Positions 8,107 through 15,437 of a DNA stretch of 64,000 nt are shown here, one piece after another. Source of the stretch: Peptococcaceae bacterium (GTDB taxonomy: Bacteria; Bacillota; Desulfotomaculia; Desulfotomaculales; Desulfocucumaceae). The stretch spans positions 1 to 64,000 of the forward strand of contig JAILZP010000002.1 in the NCBI GenBank assembly GCA_023512435.1, given 5' to 3'. The notes below the pieces were generated by a model that saw nothing but the letters and a program-made list of their open reading frames with translations, made no database searches and was not told the DNA's origin. A program made the position numbers and the translations under genes. The stretch's first letter is position 1. Each line of letters begins with the position of its first letter.

Positions 8107-9435
8107 ATGAAGGCGTTCAGTAAAGAAGACGTTCTGGAACTGGTGAATGAACAGAATGTGAAGTTTATCCGGCTGCAGTTCACCAGCATCCAGGGATTCC
8201 TGAAGAATATCGCGGTTACGGTGGAGGAGCTGCATTCCGCCCTGGAAGGCCGGGTCATGTTCGACAGTTCGGTGATCGAGGGGTTTGTCGGAAACAGGGA
8301 GTCGGACATCTACCTGGTGCCGGATCCGGCCACCTTCGTGGTTTTTCCCTGGCGGCCCAGGGAGGGCGCGGTGGCCCGGCTGATCTGCGACAGCAGGCAT
8401 CCCGGCGGAAAACCCTTTGACGGCTGCCCCCGGACGGCCCTGAAAAGGGTGCTGGAAAAATACGCCGGCGCAGGGCTGGAGGTCAGGGTCGGCGCCGAAA
8501 TAGAGTTTTACCTTTTCCACGCCGATGACCAGGGACGGCCCACCGCCAGCACTCACGACCTGGCCGGGTATTGCGACCTCACCCCGGTGGACAGGGGCGA
8601 GAACGCCCGGCGGGACATGGTGCTGACCCTTCAGGAGATGGGCTTCGACGTGGCCACTTCCTTTCACGAGATCGGGCCGGGCCAGCACGAGATCTATCTG
8701 AAGGACGACCCGGCGCTGGCCATGGCCGACAATATCGCCACATTCAAGTTCGTGGTCAGGACCATCGCCCAGCGGCACGGGCTGCACGCCTCCTTCATGC
8801 CCCGTCCCCTGGACGGCCACAACGGATCGGGCCTGAAACTGCACATTTCACTGTTCGGGGGCGGCCGGAACATTTTTGACGGCCCCGGGGAAAAGTACGG
8901 CCTGGGCAAGGCGGCCGGCGGCTTTATCGCGGGGATCCTGGATCACGCCGGGGCGATCACGGCGGTGGCCAACCCCATTGTCAACAGCTACAAGCGGCTG
9001 GTTGCCAGGGACCCGGCCCCCGTCCTGGCGGGCTGGTCCTGCGGCAACAGGAACACCATGATCAGGGTGCCCGAAGAAAGGGGGGAGGGGACCAGGATAG
9101 TGCTGAGGAGTCCTGACCCCTCCTGCAATCCTTACCTTGCCCTGGCGGCGTGCCTGGCGGCGGGCCTGGACGGGATAAACCGGAAAGCTTCCATGCCCGG
9201 CCCCATGGACGAGGTGTGTCTGGAAAACGGGGTCACAAGGGAAATGGCAAGGAAGGCGGGGCTTCCCCGCAACCTGGAGAGTGCGCTGCTGGCCCTGGCG
9301 GCGGACCCGGTGGTCCGGGACGCCCTGGGGGAGAGGATTTTCAACCGCTTCACCCGGTTTAAGGAGGATGAGTGGGAGAGGTACCAGTCCACGGTGCACA
9401 GGTGGGAGGTGGAGGAATACCTGACCAGTTATTAG
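8107..9435 (+). CDS. Glutamine synthetase-like protein lacking key active-site residues
   Basis: 442 residues, full length for type I GS, and clearly homologous throughout. Against canonical GS (Salmonella numbering by motif alignment) Glu129/131 (GAEIEF), Glu212 (FHE) and Glu220 (GQHE) are kept. His269 is Lys (GSGLKLH instead of GSGMHCH), the flap Glu327 is Pro (ARDPAP instead of PGYEAP) and Glu357 is Val (TRIVLR instead of TRxELR); the DGSS motif is also altered (FDSSVIEGF). Loss of two n2-metal ligands and the flap glutamate predicts no normal GS activity. It may be a regulatory or sensing paralogue, or use another substrate. An ANTAR-type leader precedes it; ATG 8107 follows SD GGAGG. Confidence 0.85.
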   Translation: MKAFSKEDVLELVNEQNVKFIRLQFTSIQGFLKNIAVTVEELHSALEGRVMFDSSVIEGFVGNRESDIYLVPDPATFVVFPWRPREGAVARLICDSRHPGGKPFDGCPRTALKRVLEKYAGAGLEVRVGAEIEFYLFHADDQGRPTASTHDLAGYCDLTPVDRGENARRDMVLTLQEMGFDVATSFHEIGPGQHEIYLKDDPALAMADNIATFKFVVRTIAQRHGLHASFMPRPLDGHNGSGLKLHISLFGGGRNIFDGPGEKYGLGKAAGGFIAGILDHAGAITAVANPIVNSYKRLVARDPAPVLAGWSCGNRNTMIRVPEERGEGTRIVLRSPDPSCNPYLALAACLAAGLDGINRKASMPGPMDEVCLENGVTREMARKAGLPRNLESALLALAADPVVRDALGERIFNRFTRFKEDEWERYQSTVHRWEVEEYLTSY

Positions 9436-9611
9436 GAGTTGGGAATTGGGAATTAGGAATTGGGAATTAGGGGTTGGGAATTGGGGATGGTCATAAGTAT
9501 TAAGTTTCTAGTTTCAATTACTTATAGCTTCAAACTTACAACTTAAAACTCAAAACTTAAAACTAACTGATAACGGCTGATAGCTAATAGCTAATAGCTA
9601 ATAGCTAATAG
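9436..9611 (+). repeat. Three adjacent heptad tandem-repeat arrays
   Basis: The intergenic region holds degenerate 7-bp repeats of three kinds: TTGGGAA (9438-9490), AACTTAA (about 9533-9566) and AGCTAAT (about 9580-9611). They are far more AT-rich than the flanking genes. Confidence 0.85.
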
Positions 9612-9685
9612 GGACCCGCCAGATATAAAAGGGCTCCCGGCAATTAAAAAAACTTTATGTATTATTTTGCAGGAGGATGGAACAG

Positions 9686-11266
9686 ATGAGCTTCAGCAAG
9701 GGAATCAACGCCACAGCGGCAACACTGACCCGTACCCGTACAGGGGAGAGCAGGTGTCCTTACAGCGGAATGTGCGTGACCTGCCTGGACGGATGCCCCG
9801 GCCTGTGCGAAGTGGGCAAATCGGCGGTGCGCGGCAAGGAGGTCCTGTACCCCCAGCCCTTCGGTAAAATCACCGCCGCTTCGGAGAAGGACTACCCGGT
9901 GGACTACTCTCACTTCAATATCATGGGGACCGCCGTGGGCGCCGTGGGCATCGATCCGGACCCGGACAAGGCCATCTTCCCCGCGGTGAACATCTCCACC
10001 GCCGTGGGCGCCAACGGGGAAATAAAGATGGATTTCCCCGCCGTGGTGGCCGCCATGGGTTCCACCGACGTGGCCGCCAACAACTGGGCGCACCTGGCCG
10101 CCGGGGTTGCGGTTTCAGGCTGCGGCATTGCCATCGGTGAGAATGTCTGCGCCATGGACCCCAACGTGGAGATCAAGAACGGCAGGGTTGTCCACTCGCC
10201 GAATCTGGCCCGCCGGGTCAAGGACTTCCAGGACTGGTACAACGGCAAGGGATTTATCGCCGTGCAGGCCAACGTGGAGGACACCAGCCTGGGGGTCCAG
10301 GAGTACGCCATTGAAAAGCTGGGCGTGGAGGCCGTGGAGCTGAAATGGGGCCAGGGGGCGAAGGACATCGGCGGTGAAGTGAAGCTGAACACCCTGGAAA
10401 GGGCCCTGCAGCTCAAGTCCCGGGGCTATATAGTGCTGCCCGACCCCGAGAACCCCAAGGTCCAGGAAGCCTACAAGGCGGGCGCCTTCGGCGAGTTCGA
10501 GCGGCATTCCCGGATCGGCATGGTGGAGTATGAATCCTTCATGAAAAGGGTGGAGGAACTGCGCCGGGCCGGCGCCAAGTACGTGTTCCTCAAAACCGGA
10601 GCCTACCGTCCGGCCGATCTGGCCAGGGCGGTGAAGTACGCCTCGGACGCCCGGCTGGACCTGCTTACCGTGGACGGCGCCGGCGGCGGCACCGGTATGA
10701 GCCCCTGGAGGATGATGAACGAGTGGGGGATTCCCACGGTCTATATCCAGGCCCTGCTGGTCAAGTACCTGGACCGGCTGGCCGCCAGGGGAGCCTATGT
10801 ACCGCCGGTGGCCATAGCCGGCGGGCTGGCCCTGGAGGACCACATGTTCAAGGGGTTTGCCCTGGGCGCCCCCTACATCAAGTGCATCGGCATGGCCCGT
10901 TCCGCCCTGGCCGCCGCCATGGTGGGCAAGACCGTGGGCGAGGCCGTCAAGGCCGGCAAGGTTCCCAACGAGTACAAGAAATACGGCGAAAACCTGGAGC
11001 AGGTGTTCGTGGCGGCCAGCGAGCTCAGGGAGAAACTGGGCGCGGACGAATTCAACCGCCTGCCGGTGGGGGCCGTCGGGGTCTACTCTTATTTCGAGCG
11101 CCTGGCCCAGGGACTGCGCCAGTTTATGTGCGGCGCCCGCAAGTTCGCCCTGCAGTACATCACCAGGGACGATATCGTGGCCCTGACCAGGGAGGCCGCC
11201 GAGGTCACCGGCATCAAGTACGTGATGGAGGCCGACGCCGACGAGGTGGAACAAATTTTGGGATAG
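9686..11266 (+). CDS. Stand-alone FMN-binding glutamate synthase domain protein with N-terminal Cys motif
   Basis: 526 residues matching the central and FMN-binding part of GltB (alpha/beta barrel; TVDGAGGGTGMSPW, PPVAIAGGLALEDH). It lacks the N-terminal amidotransferase domain, the C-terminal GXGXG domain and the 3Fe-4S motif of full GltB. Instead the N-terminus has a cysteine cluster CPYSGMCVTCLDGCPGLC (about residues 24-41) that could hold an iron-sulfur cluster. Known in clostridia as an FMN-binding glutamate synthase family protein; reaction unproven. ATG 9686 is 9 nt after SD AGGAGG (9671-9676); ATG 9677 directly abuts it. It lies between a glnA-like gene and an ANTAR regulator, so nitrogen metabolism is likely. 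Confidence 0.85.
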   Translation: MSFSKGINATAATLTRTRTGESRCPYSGMCVTCLDGCPGLCEVGKSAVRGKEVLYPQPFGKITAASEKDYPVDYSHFNIMGTAVGAVGIDPDPDKAIFPAVNISTAVGANGEIKMDFPAVVAAMGSTDVAANNWAHLAAGVAVSGCGIAIGENVCAMDPNVEIKNGRVVHSPNLARRVKDFQDWYNGKGFIAVQANVEDTSLGVQEYAIEKLGVEAVELKWGQGAKDIGGEVKLNTLERALQLKSRGYIVLPDPENPKVQEAYKAGAFGEFERHSRIGMVEYESFMKRVEELRRAGAKYVFLKTGAYRPADLARAVKYASDARLDLLTVDGAGGGTGMSPWRMMNEWGIPTVYIQALLVKYLDRLAARGAYVPPVAIAGGLALEDHMFKGFALGAPYIKCIGMARSALAAAMVGKTVGEAVKAGKVPNEYKKYGENLEQVFVAASELREKLGADEFNRLPVGAVGVYSYFERLAQGLRQFMCGARKFALQYITRDDIVALTREAAEVTGIKYVMEADADEVEQILG

Positions 11267-11280
11267 AGATAAAAAAACTA

Positions 11281-11309
11281 TTGTCACAATAAGTATACAG
11301 GGTTATAAT
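11281..11309 (+). promoter_or_regulatory. Promoter of ANTAR regulator copy 2
   Basis: TTGTCA, 17-nt spacer, TATAAT: a near-consensus vegetative promoter starting 14 nt after the preceding stop codon. Confidence 0.8.
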
Positions 11310-11332
11310 GATCTCATTAAAACGGATATGAT

Positions 11333-11416
11333 AGATACAAGGGTGTATCTGATTGAATAGGCAAAGATGCCCTCGCAGGTTTTTATGCCTTAAGCCTGTG
11401 AAGGGCATTTTCTCTT
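11333..11416 (+). promoter_or_regulatory. Two-hairpin ANTAR antitermination leader (best example in window)
   Basis: P1: AGATAC/GTATCT stem (11333-11338, 11345-11350) with loop AAGGGT. P2: GGC/GCC (11360-11362, 11369-11371) with loop AAAGAT. Both loops have A1 and G4. P2 overlaps the 5' arm of a terminator (11367-11379 pairing with 11395-11408, then TTTCTCTT). This is the complete ANTAR target architecture and lies just before an ANTAR gene, predicting autoregulation. Confidence 0.8.
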
Positions 11417-11440
11417 ACCATTATCTTGGAGGAAAGCTCC

Positions 11441-12022
11441 ATGGCTGAGCAGAGGATTGTGTTGGTGGACAGCGACCCCAACTGGAGAAAAAGTCTCAAA
11501 TCGATGCTCACCAAGCTGGGCTACTGGGTTGTGGGAGAAAGCGGGGACGGGCTGAACGCCCTGAAGATGGTAAGGTCCCGGCAGCCCGATCTGGTTATCA
11601 TAGACGCCGGGGTTTCGGGAATGGACGGCTTCGAGGTGGCCAAAATAATACACGAGGACAAACTGGCCCCGGTGATCGTGCTTGCCTCGGCCCATTCCCA
11701 GGCCATGATTGAAAAAGCCAAGGAGGCCCGGGTATCGGCCCTTCTGACCAAGCCGGTGGACGAGACGGGCATATTGCCGGCCATTGAACTGGCCCTGGCC
11801 AATTACGGCGAGATAGTAAAGCTGGAGAATAAGGTCAAGGAGCTAAAGGAAATCCTGGAAACAAGGAAGCTTTTGGAGAGGGCCAAGGGCATACTCATGG
11901 AGACCATGGGTCTCACCGAGGCCGAGGCGTTCCGGAGAATGCAGAAGCAGAGCATGGATAAGCGGATATCCATGCGCCAGGTGGCCGAGGCGGTGATACT
12001 GGCCCATAATCTGAAGGGTTAG
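11441..12022 (+). CDS. Response regulator with ANTAR RNA-binding domain, copy 2
   Basis: 193 residues. Receiver domain with DSD acidic pocket, phospho-Asp in VIIDAGVSGMDG, Ser in LASAHS and Lys in LLTKPV, so it is probably phosphorylatable. Coiled-coil linker, then ANTAR domain (about 138-190, RAKGILMETMGLTEAEAFRRMQKQS). ATG 11441 is 7 nt after SD GGAGGA (11428-11433). It sits in the middle of the three glutamine synthetase genes and has its own two-hairpin leader. NitR-type ANTAR proteins next to glnA are known in clostridia. No partner kinase is visible. Confidence 0.92.
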   Translation: MAEQRIVLVDSDPNWRKSLKSMLTKLGYWVVGESGDGLNALKMVRSRQPDLVIIDAGVSGMDGFEVAKIIHEDKLAPVIVLASAHSQAMIEKAKEARVSALLTKPVDETGILPAIELALANYGEIVKLENKVKELKEILETRKLLERAKGILMETMGLTEAEAFRRMQKQSMDKRISMRQVAEAVILAHNLKG

Positions 12023-12148
12023 GGATTGGGGATTGGGAGTTGGGAATTGGGAAACAAGCAAATAGCGGCTAGCGGCTAGCTACTAGCGGCTAGCGCCAGG
12101 GACCAGAACCATAAGCTGTCAGCTGGAAGCTATAAGCTGGCAGCTAGT
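12023..12148 (+). repeat. Heptad tandem-repeat arrays
   Basis: Degenerate 7-bp units: (GGGATTG/GGGAATT)n at 12025-12050, (GCGGCTA)n at about 12063-12096 and AGCTnnn repeated at 12112-12148. Confidence 0.8.
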
Positions 12149-12207
12149 CTGACCGGAAAGTCAAGCTAAAAAGGAATATGGGCGGTATGATGGCGTGCTG
12201 TCGAGCC

Positions 12208-12270
12208 GGGCAAAGGTGCCCTATGCAGGAGTGTAGCTTCTCAACTCCTGTATAGGGCGCCTTTTATTTT
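12208..12270 (+). promoter_or_regulatory. ANTAR-type antitermination leader of glnA-2
   Basis: GGGC/GCCC stem (12208-12211, 12218-12221) with loop AAAGGT (A1, G4). It overlaps the 5' arm of a 17-bp terminator stem (12215-12231 with 12245-12261) followed by TTTTATTTT. A possible -10 TATGAT is at 12186-12191; P1 was not identified. Confidence 0.65.
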
Positions 12271-12299
12271 AAAAAAATCATGGAAGGTGGTAGTTTTGA

Positions 12300-13631
12300 G
12301 TGGACGCTGCGAAAAAAAATGAAATCCTGGCCAGGGCCAGGGAAGCCCAGGTTAAGTTCATCCGCCTGCAGTTCACGGACATCCTGGGCGTATTGAAGAA
12401 TGTGGCCATTACCGTGGAACAGCTGGAGAAAGCGCTTGACGGGGAGTTGATGTTTGACGGATCATCCATCGAGGGTTTCGTGCGCATTGAGGAATCGGAT
12501 ATGTACCTGCGCCCCGATCCCGACACCTTCGTGGTGTTTCCCTGGCGGCCCAGGGAGGGAGCGGTGGCCAGGCTGATGTGCGACGTGTACAACCCGGACG
12601 GAACGCCGTTTGAAGGCTGTCCCCGCAACGCCCTGAAAAGGGTCCTGGCGGAAGCCGCAGCCATGGGGTATACCATGAAAGTGGGCCCCGAGGCCGAATT
12701 CTTCCTGTTCCAGGTGGACGAAAACGGCCGGCCCACATTGAAGACGCACGACAATGCCGGTTATTTCGATCTCACCCCGGTGGACATGGGGGAGAACGCC
12801 CGCCGGTCCATGGTCCTGACCCTGGAAGAAATGGGCTTTGAAATCGAGGCCTCGCACCACGAGGTGGCTCCCGGCCAGCACGAAATAGACTTCAAGTATT
12901 CAGACGCCCTGGACGTGGCCGACAAGGTAATGACTTTCAAGTTCGTGGTGCGCACCATCGCCCAGCGGCACGGCCTGCACGCCACCTTTATGCCCAAGCC
13001 GGTTTTCGGCATCAACGGCAGCGGCATGCACTGCCACCAGTCGCTGTTCGAGGGCGGCAAAAACATTTTTGACGACCCCAGGAGCCCGGACGGACTCAGC
13101 GATACGGCCAAATACTACATCGGCGGCCTGATGAAGCACGCCAGGGCCTTCGCGGCCGTTACCAACCCCACCGTCAACTCGTACAAGCGCCTGGTTCCGG
13201 GTTACGAAGCCCCGGTGTACATCGCCTGGTCCAACCGCAACCGGAGCCCGCTGATCCGGGTGCCGGCCAAGCGGGGGCCTTCCACCAGGCTGGAACTGAG
13301 GAACCCCGACCCGTCCTGCAACCCGTACCTTGCCTTCGCGGCCATGCTCTCGGCCGGGCTGGACGGGATCAGGAACAAGATCCAGCCCCCTCCGCCCTGC
13401 GAGAGGAATATATACCACATGGACGCCGCCGACCGGGCCGAGCTGGGTATCAGCAGCCTTCCCGCCAGCCTGTGGGAAGCCCTGCAGGAGCTTTCCGCCG
13501 ACGAAGTGATTAAATCGGCCCTGGGCCCGCACATCTACGAAAAGTTTGTCGAGGCCAAGACCAGGGAATGGGACTCCTTCAGGGTGCAGGTGCATCCCTG
13601 GGAAGTGGAAGAATACCTTGCCAAGTTTTAG
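12300..13631 (+). CDS. glnA: Glutamine synthetase type I (canonical residues present), copy 2
   Basis: 443 residues; ATP-dependent condensation of ammonia and glutamate to glutamine. All checked catalytic motifs are intact: [45 protein letters not shown] and [11 protein letters not shown]. The length fits the GSI-alpha group of Gram-positives; no adenylylation-type C-terminus is apparent. GTG start 12300 follows SD AAGGTGG. Control by the ANTAR leader just upstream is inferred. Its own terminator lies at 13715-13745. Confidence 0.95.
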   Translation: MDAAKKNEILARAREAQVKFIRLQFTDILGVLKNVAITVEQLEKALDGELMFDGSSIEGFVRIEESDMYLRPDPDTFVVFPWRPREGAVARLMCDVYNPDGTPFEGCPRNALKRVLAEAAAMGYTMKVGPEAEFFLFQVDENGRPTLKTHDNAGYFDLTPVDMGENARRSMVLTLEEMGFEIEASHHEVAPGQHEIDFKYSDALDVADKVMTFKFVVRTIAQRHGLHATFMPKPVFGINGSGMHCHQSLFEGGKNIFDDPRSPDGLSDTAKYYIGGLMKHARAFAAVTNPTVNSYKRLVPGYEAPVYIAWSNRNRSPLIRVPAKRGPSTRLELRNPDPSCNPYLAFAAMLSAGLDGIRNKIQPPPPCERNIYHMDAADRAELGISSLPASLWEALQELSADEVIKSALGPHIYEKFVEAKTREWDSFRVQVHPWEVEEYLAKF

Positions 13632-13702
13632 TCGTCGGACGTCAGACGTCAGAATTCCGGAGTGTACCCGACGTCCGACGGCCGACGTCCGGCGTCCGGC
13701 AT
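13632..13702 (+). repeat. Inverted heptad repeats (GTCGGAC family)
   Basis: Units of GTCGGAC/GTCAGAC at 13633-13652 are followed after a short spacer by units of opposite sense (GACGTCC) at about 13670-13700, so the two halves can fold back on each other. Confidence 0.75.
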
Positions 13703-13714
13703 GCCATCCTCCTT

Positions 13715-13745
13715 CCCCGGTTTTTGCAAACCGGGGACTTTTTGT
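13715..13745 (+). terminator. Terminator of glnA-2
   Basis: CCCCGGTTT (13715-13723), loop TTGC, AAACCGGGG (13728-13736), then ACTTTTT. Confidence 0.9.
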
Positions 13746-13783
13746 CGATTTTAAATAAAAACTCTTTCTTTTTTCTCAGGTTG

Positions 13784-13792
13784 TGCTATACT
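13784..13792 (+). promoter_or_regulatory. Extended -10 promoter of glnA-3
   Basis: TGC-TATACT, an extended -10 element; the -35 region is weak. It lies 28 nt upstream of the first leader hairpin. Confidence 0.5.
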
Positions 13793-13819
13793 TAATTTTA
13801 GCTATTAAAATCATACTGT

Positions 13820-13906
13820 GGTACAGCGTGGTACCGCAATCACGAGAGGCGACGGGGCCGGGGCAGGAAATTTCAGCATCTTGTTTTCTGCTTCCATGGC
13901 CTTTTT
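13820..13906 (+). promoter_or_regulatory. ANTAR-type antitermination leader of glnA-3
   Basis: P1 is clear: GGTAC/GTACC (13820-13824, 13831-13835) with loop AGCGTG (A1, G4). A possible P2, GGC/GCC with loop GACGGG (13848-13859), has G4 but not A1. It overlaps the 5' arm of a terminator (13856-13870 with about 13885-13901, then CTTTTT). The rest of the 313-nt gap 13632-13944 holds the repeat, terminator and promoter listed separately. Confidence 0.6.
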
Positions 13907-13944
13907 GCATGCTGGCCACCGTAAGTGGAGAGGTGTATTTGCCT

Positions 13945-15276
13945 GTGGATCGACTGACCAAAGACGATGTGCGCAGTTTGGCCAGAGAAATGGGGGTAAA
14001 GTTTGTACGCCTGCAGTTCACGGACATCTTCGGCGTGCTGAAGAACGTGGCCATCACCGTTGAACAGCTGGACAAGGCCCTTGAGGGGGAGCTGATGTTT
14101 GACGGTTCGTCCATCGAGGGTTTTGTACGCATTGAAGAATCAGACATGTATCTCAGGCCGGACCCGTCCACCTTCGTGGTCTTTCCCTGGAAGCCAAGGG
14201 ACGGCGCGGTGGCCAGGCTGATCTGCGATATATACAACTCGGACGGAACCCCCTTCATCGGGGATCCCCGCTATGTGCTGAAAAAAGTTACGGCCGAGGC
14301 CAGAGAACTCGGCTTCACCATGAACGTAGGGCCGGAGGCGGAATTCTTTCTTTTCCACGTGGACAGCGAAGGCAAGCCCACCACCATCACCCACGACCGG
14401 GCGGGATATTTCGACCTCACTCCCGTGGACCTGGGGGAAAACGCCCGCAGGGACATGGTGCTGACCCTTGAGCAGATGGGGTTTGAGATCGAGGCCTCGC
14501 ACCACGAGGTGGCCCCCGGCCAGCATGAAATAGATTTTAAATACTCCGAAGCCGTGGACATCGCGGATAAAGTGGTGACCTTCAAGTTCGTGGTGCGCAC
14601 CATCGCCCAGCGGCACGGCCTGCACGCCACCTTCATGCCCAAGCCCATTTTCGGCATCGCCGGTTCCGGAATGCACCTGAACCAGTCCCTGATGCACAAC
14701 GGAAGCAACGCCTTTTACAACCCGGACGCCCCCAACCAGCTCAGTGAAGTGGCCCTGCACTACATCGGCGGCCTGATCGAACACATCGGGGCGATCACGG
14801 CCGTGACCAATCCCACGGTCAACTCATACAAGAGGCTGGTGTCGGGCTACGAGGCGCCGGTTTACGTGGCCTGGTCGAACCGGAACAGGAGCCCGCTGAT
14901 CAGGGTTCCGGCCAAAAGGGGCATGTCCACCCGGATCGAGCTGCGCAGCCCCGATCCTTCCTGCAATCCGTACCTCGCCCTGGCCGTCTGCCTTAAGGCC
15001 GGGCTGGACGGGATAAAGAGGAAGATCCAGCCTCCGCCTCCCTGCGACCGGAATATATACGAGATGACCGCCGCCGAGCGCGAAGAACTGGGTATCGGCA
15101 GCCTTCCGGGCAGCCTGGAAGAAGCGCTGCGGGAACTGGAAAAGGACGGGGTGATTGCCGGGGCCCTGGGCCCCCATGTGATGCAAAGGTATATGGAGGC
15201 CAAAAGGATTGAGTGGGACAGGTACCGTGTCCAGGTCCACCCTTGGGAGATTGAAGAATACCTGACCAAGTTTTAG
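13945..15276 (+). CDS. glnA: Glutamine synthetase type I (canonical residues present), copy 3
   Basis: 443 residues. Motifs [46 protein letters not shown] and [11 protein letters not shown] are intact; Asn in place of the second His of GMHxH is normal for Gram-positive GS. GTG 13945 aligns with the start of copy 2; TTG 13939, 5 nt after SD GGAGAGG, is an alternative. The reading frame is open upstream to 13783, but that part is leader and terminator sequence, not gene. gltB follows 161 nt later behind another ANTAR-type leader. Confidence 0.95.
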   Translation: MDRLTKDDVRSLAREMGVKFVRLQFTDIFGVLKNVAITVEQLDKALEGELMFDGSSIEGFVRIEESDMYLRPDPSTFVVFPWKPRDGAVARLICDIYNSDGTPFIGDPRYVLKKVTAEARELGFTMNVGPEAEFFLFHVDSEGKPTTITHDRAGYFDLTPVDLGENARRDMVLTLEQMGFEIEASHHEVAPGQHEIDFKYSEAVDIADKVVTFKFVVRTIAQRHGLHATFMPKPIFGIAGSGMHLNQSLMHNGSNAFYNPDAPNQLSEVALHYIGGLIEHIGAITAVTNPTVNSYKRLVSGYEAPVYVAWSNRNRSPLIRVPAKRGMSTRIELRSPDPSCNPYLALAVCLKAGLDGIKRKIQPPPPCDRNIYEMTAAEREELGIGSLPGSLEEALRELEKDGVIAGALGPHVMQRYMEAKRIEWDRYRVQVHPWEIEEYLTKF

Positions 15277-15290
15277 GCATAGCTGAATAT

Positions 15291-15385
15291 TCCGGCCCGA
15301 CGATGTGCCGGACTGAACGAGGGCAACGATGCTCGCCGGGAAGACATGGCTGGTTTTGACCATGATCTTGCGGCGGGCTTTTTTT
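15291..15385 (+). promoter_or_regulatory. ANTAR-type antitermination leader of gltB
   Basis: P2-like hairpin GGGC/GCTC (15321-15324, 15331-15334, one G-U pair) has loop AACGAT (A1, G4), nearly identical to the hairpin before glnA-like gene 1. An upstream hairpin TCCGGCCC/GTGCCGGA (15291-15298, 15305-15312, one mismatch) has loop GACGAT (G4 only). P2 overlaps the terminator arm GCTCGCCG (15331-15338), which pairs with CGGCGGGC (15371-15378), then seven T. Confidence 0.65.
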
Positions 15386-15437
15386 ATCCCTTTCCGTCCC
15401 CGCCGCCGGGGGGGAACGGGACCGGAGGTGGAACTGA

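Noticed and set aside
9436-12148. CRISPR array
   Set aside because: Repeats are 7-bp, contiguous and degenerate, without spacers and without cas genes.
12157-12207. First ANTAR hairpin (P1) before glnA-2
   Set aside because: No stem of 4 bp or more closing a six-base loop with A1/G4 was found; GGC...GCC pairings there have other loop sizes.
13783-13944. N-terminal extension of glnA-3
   Set aside because: The frame is open, but the DNA contains a promoter, the ANTAR-type hairpin and a terminator, and the added residues match no GS.
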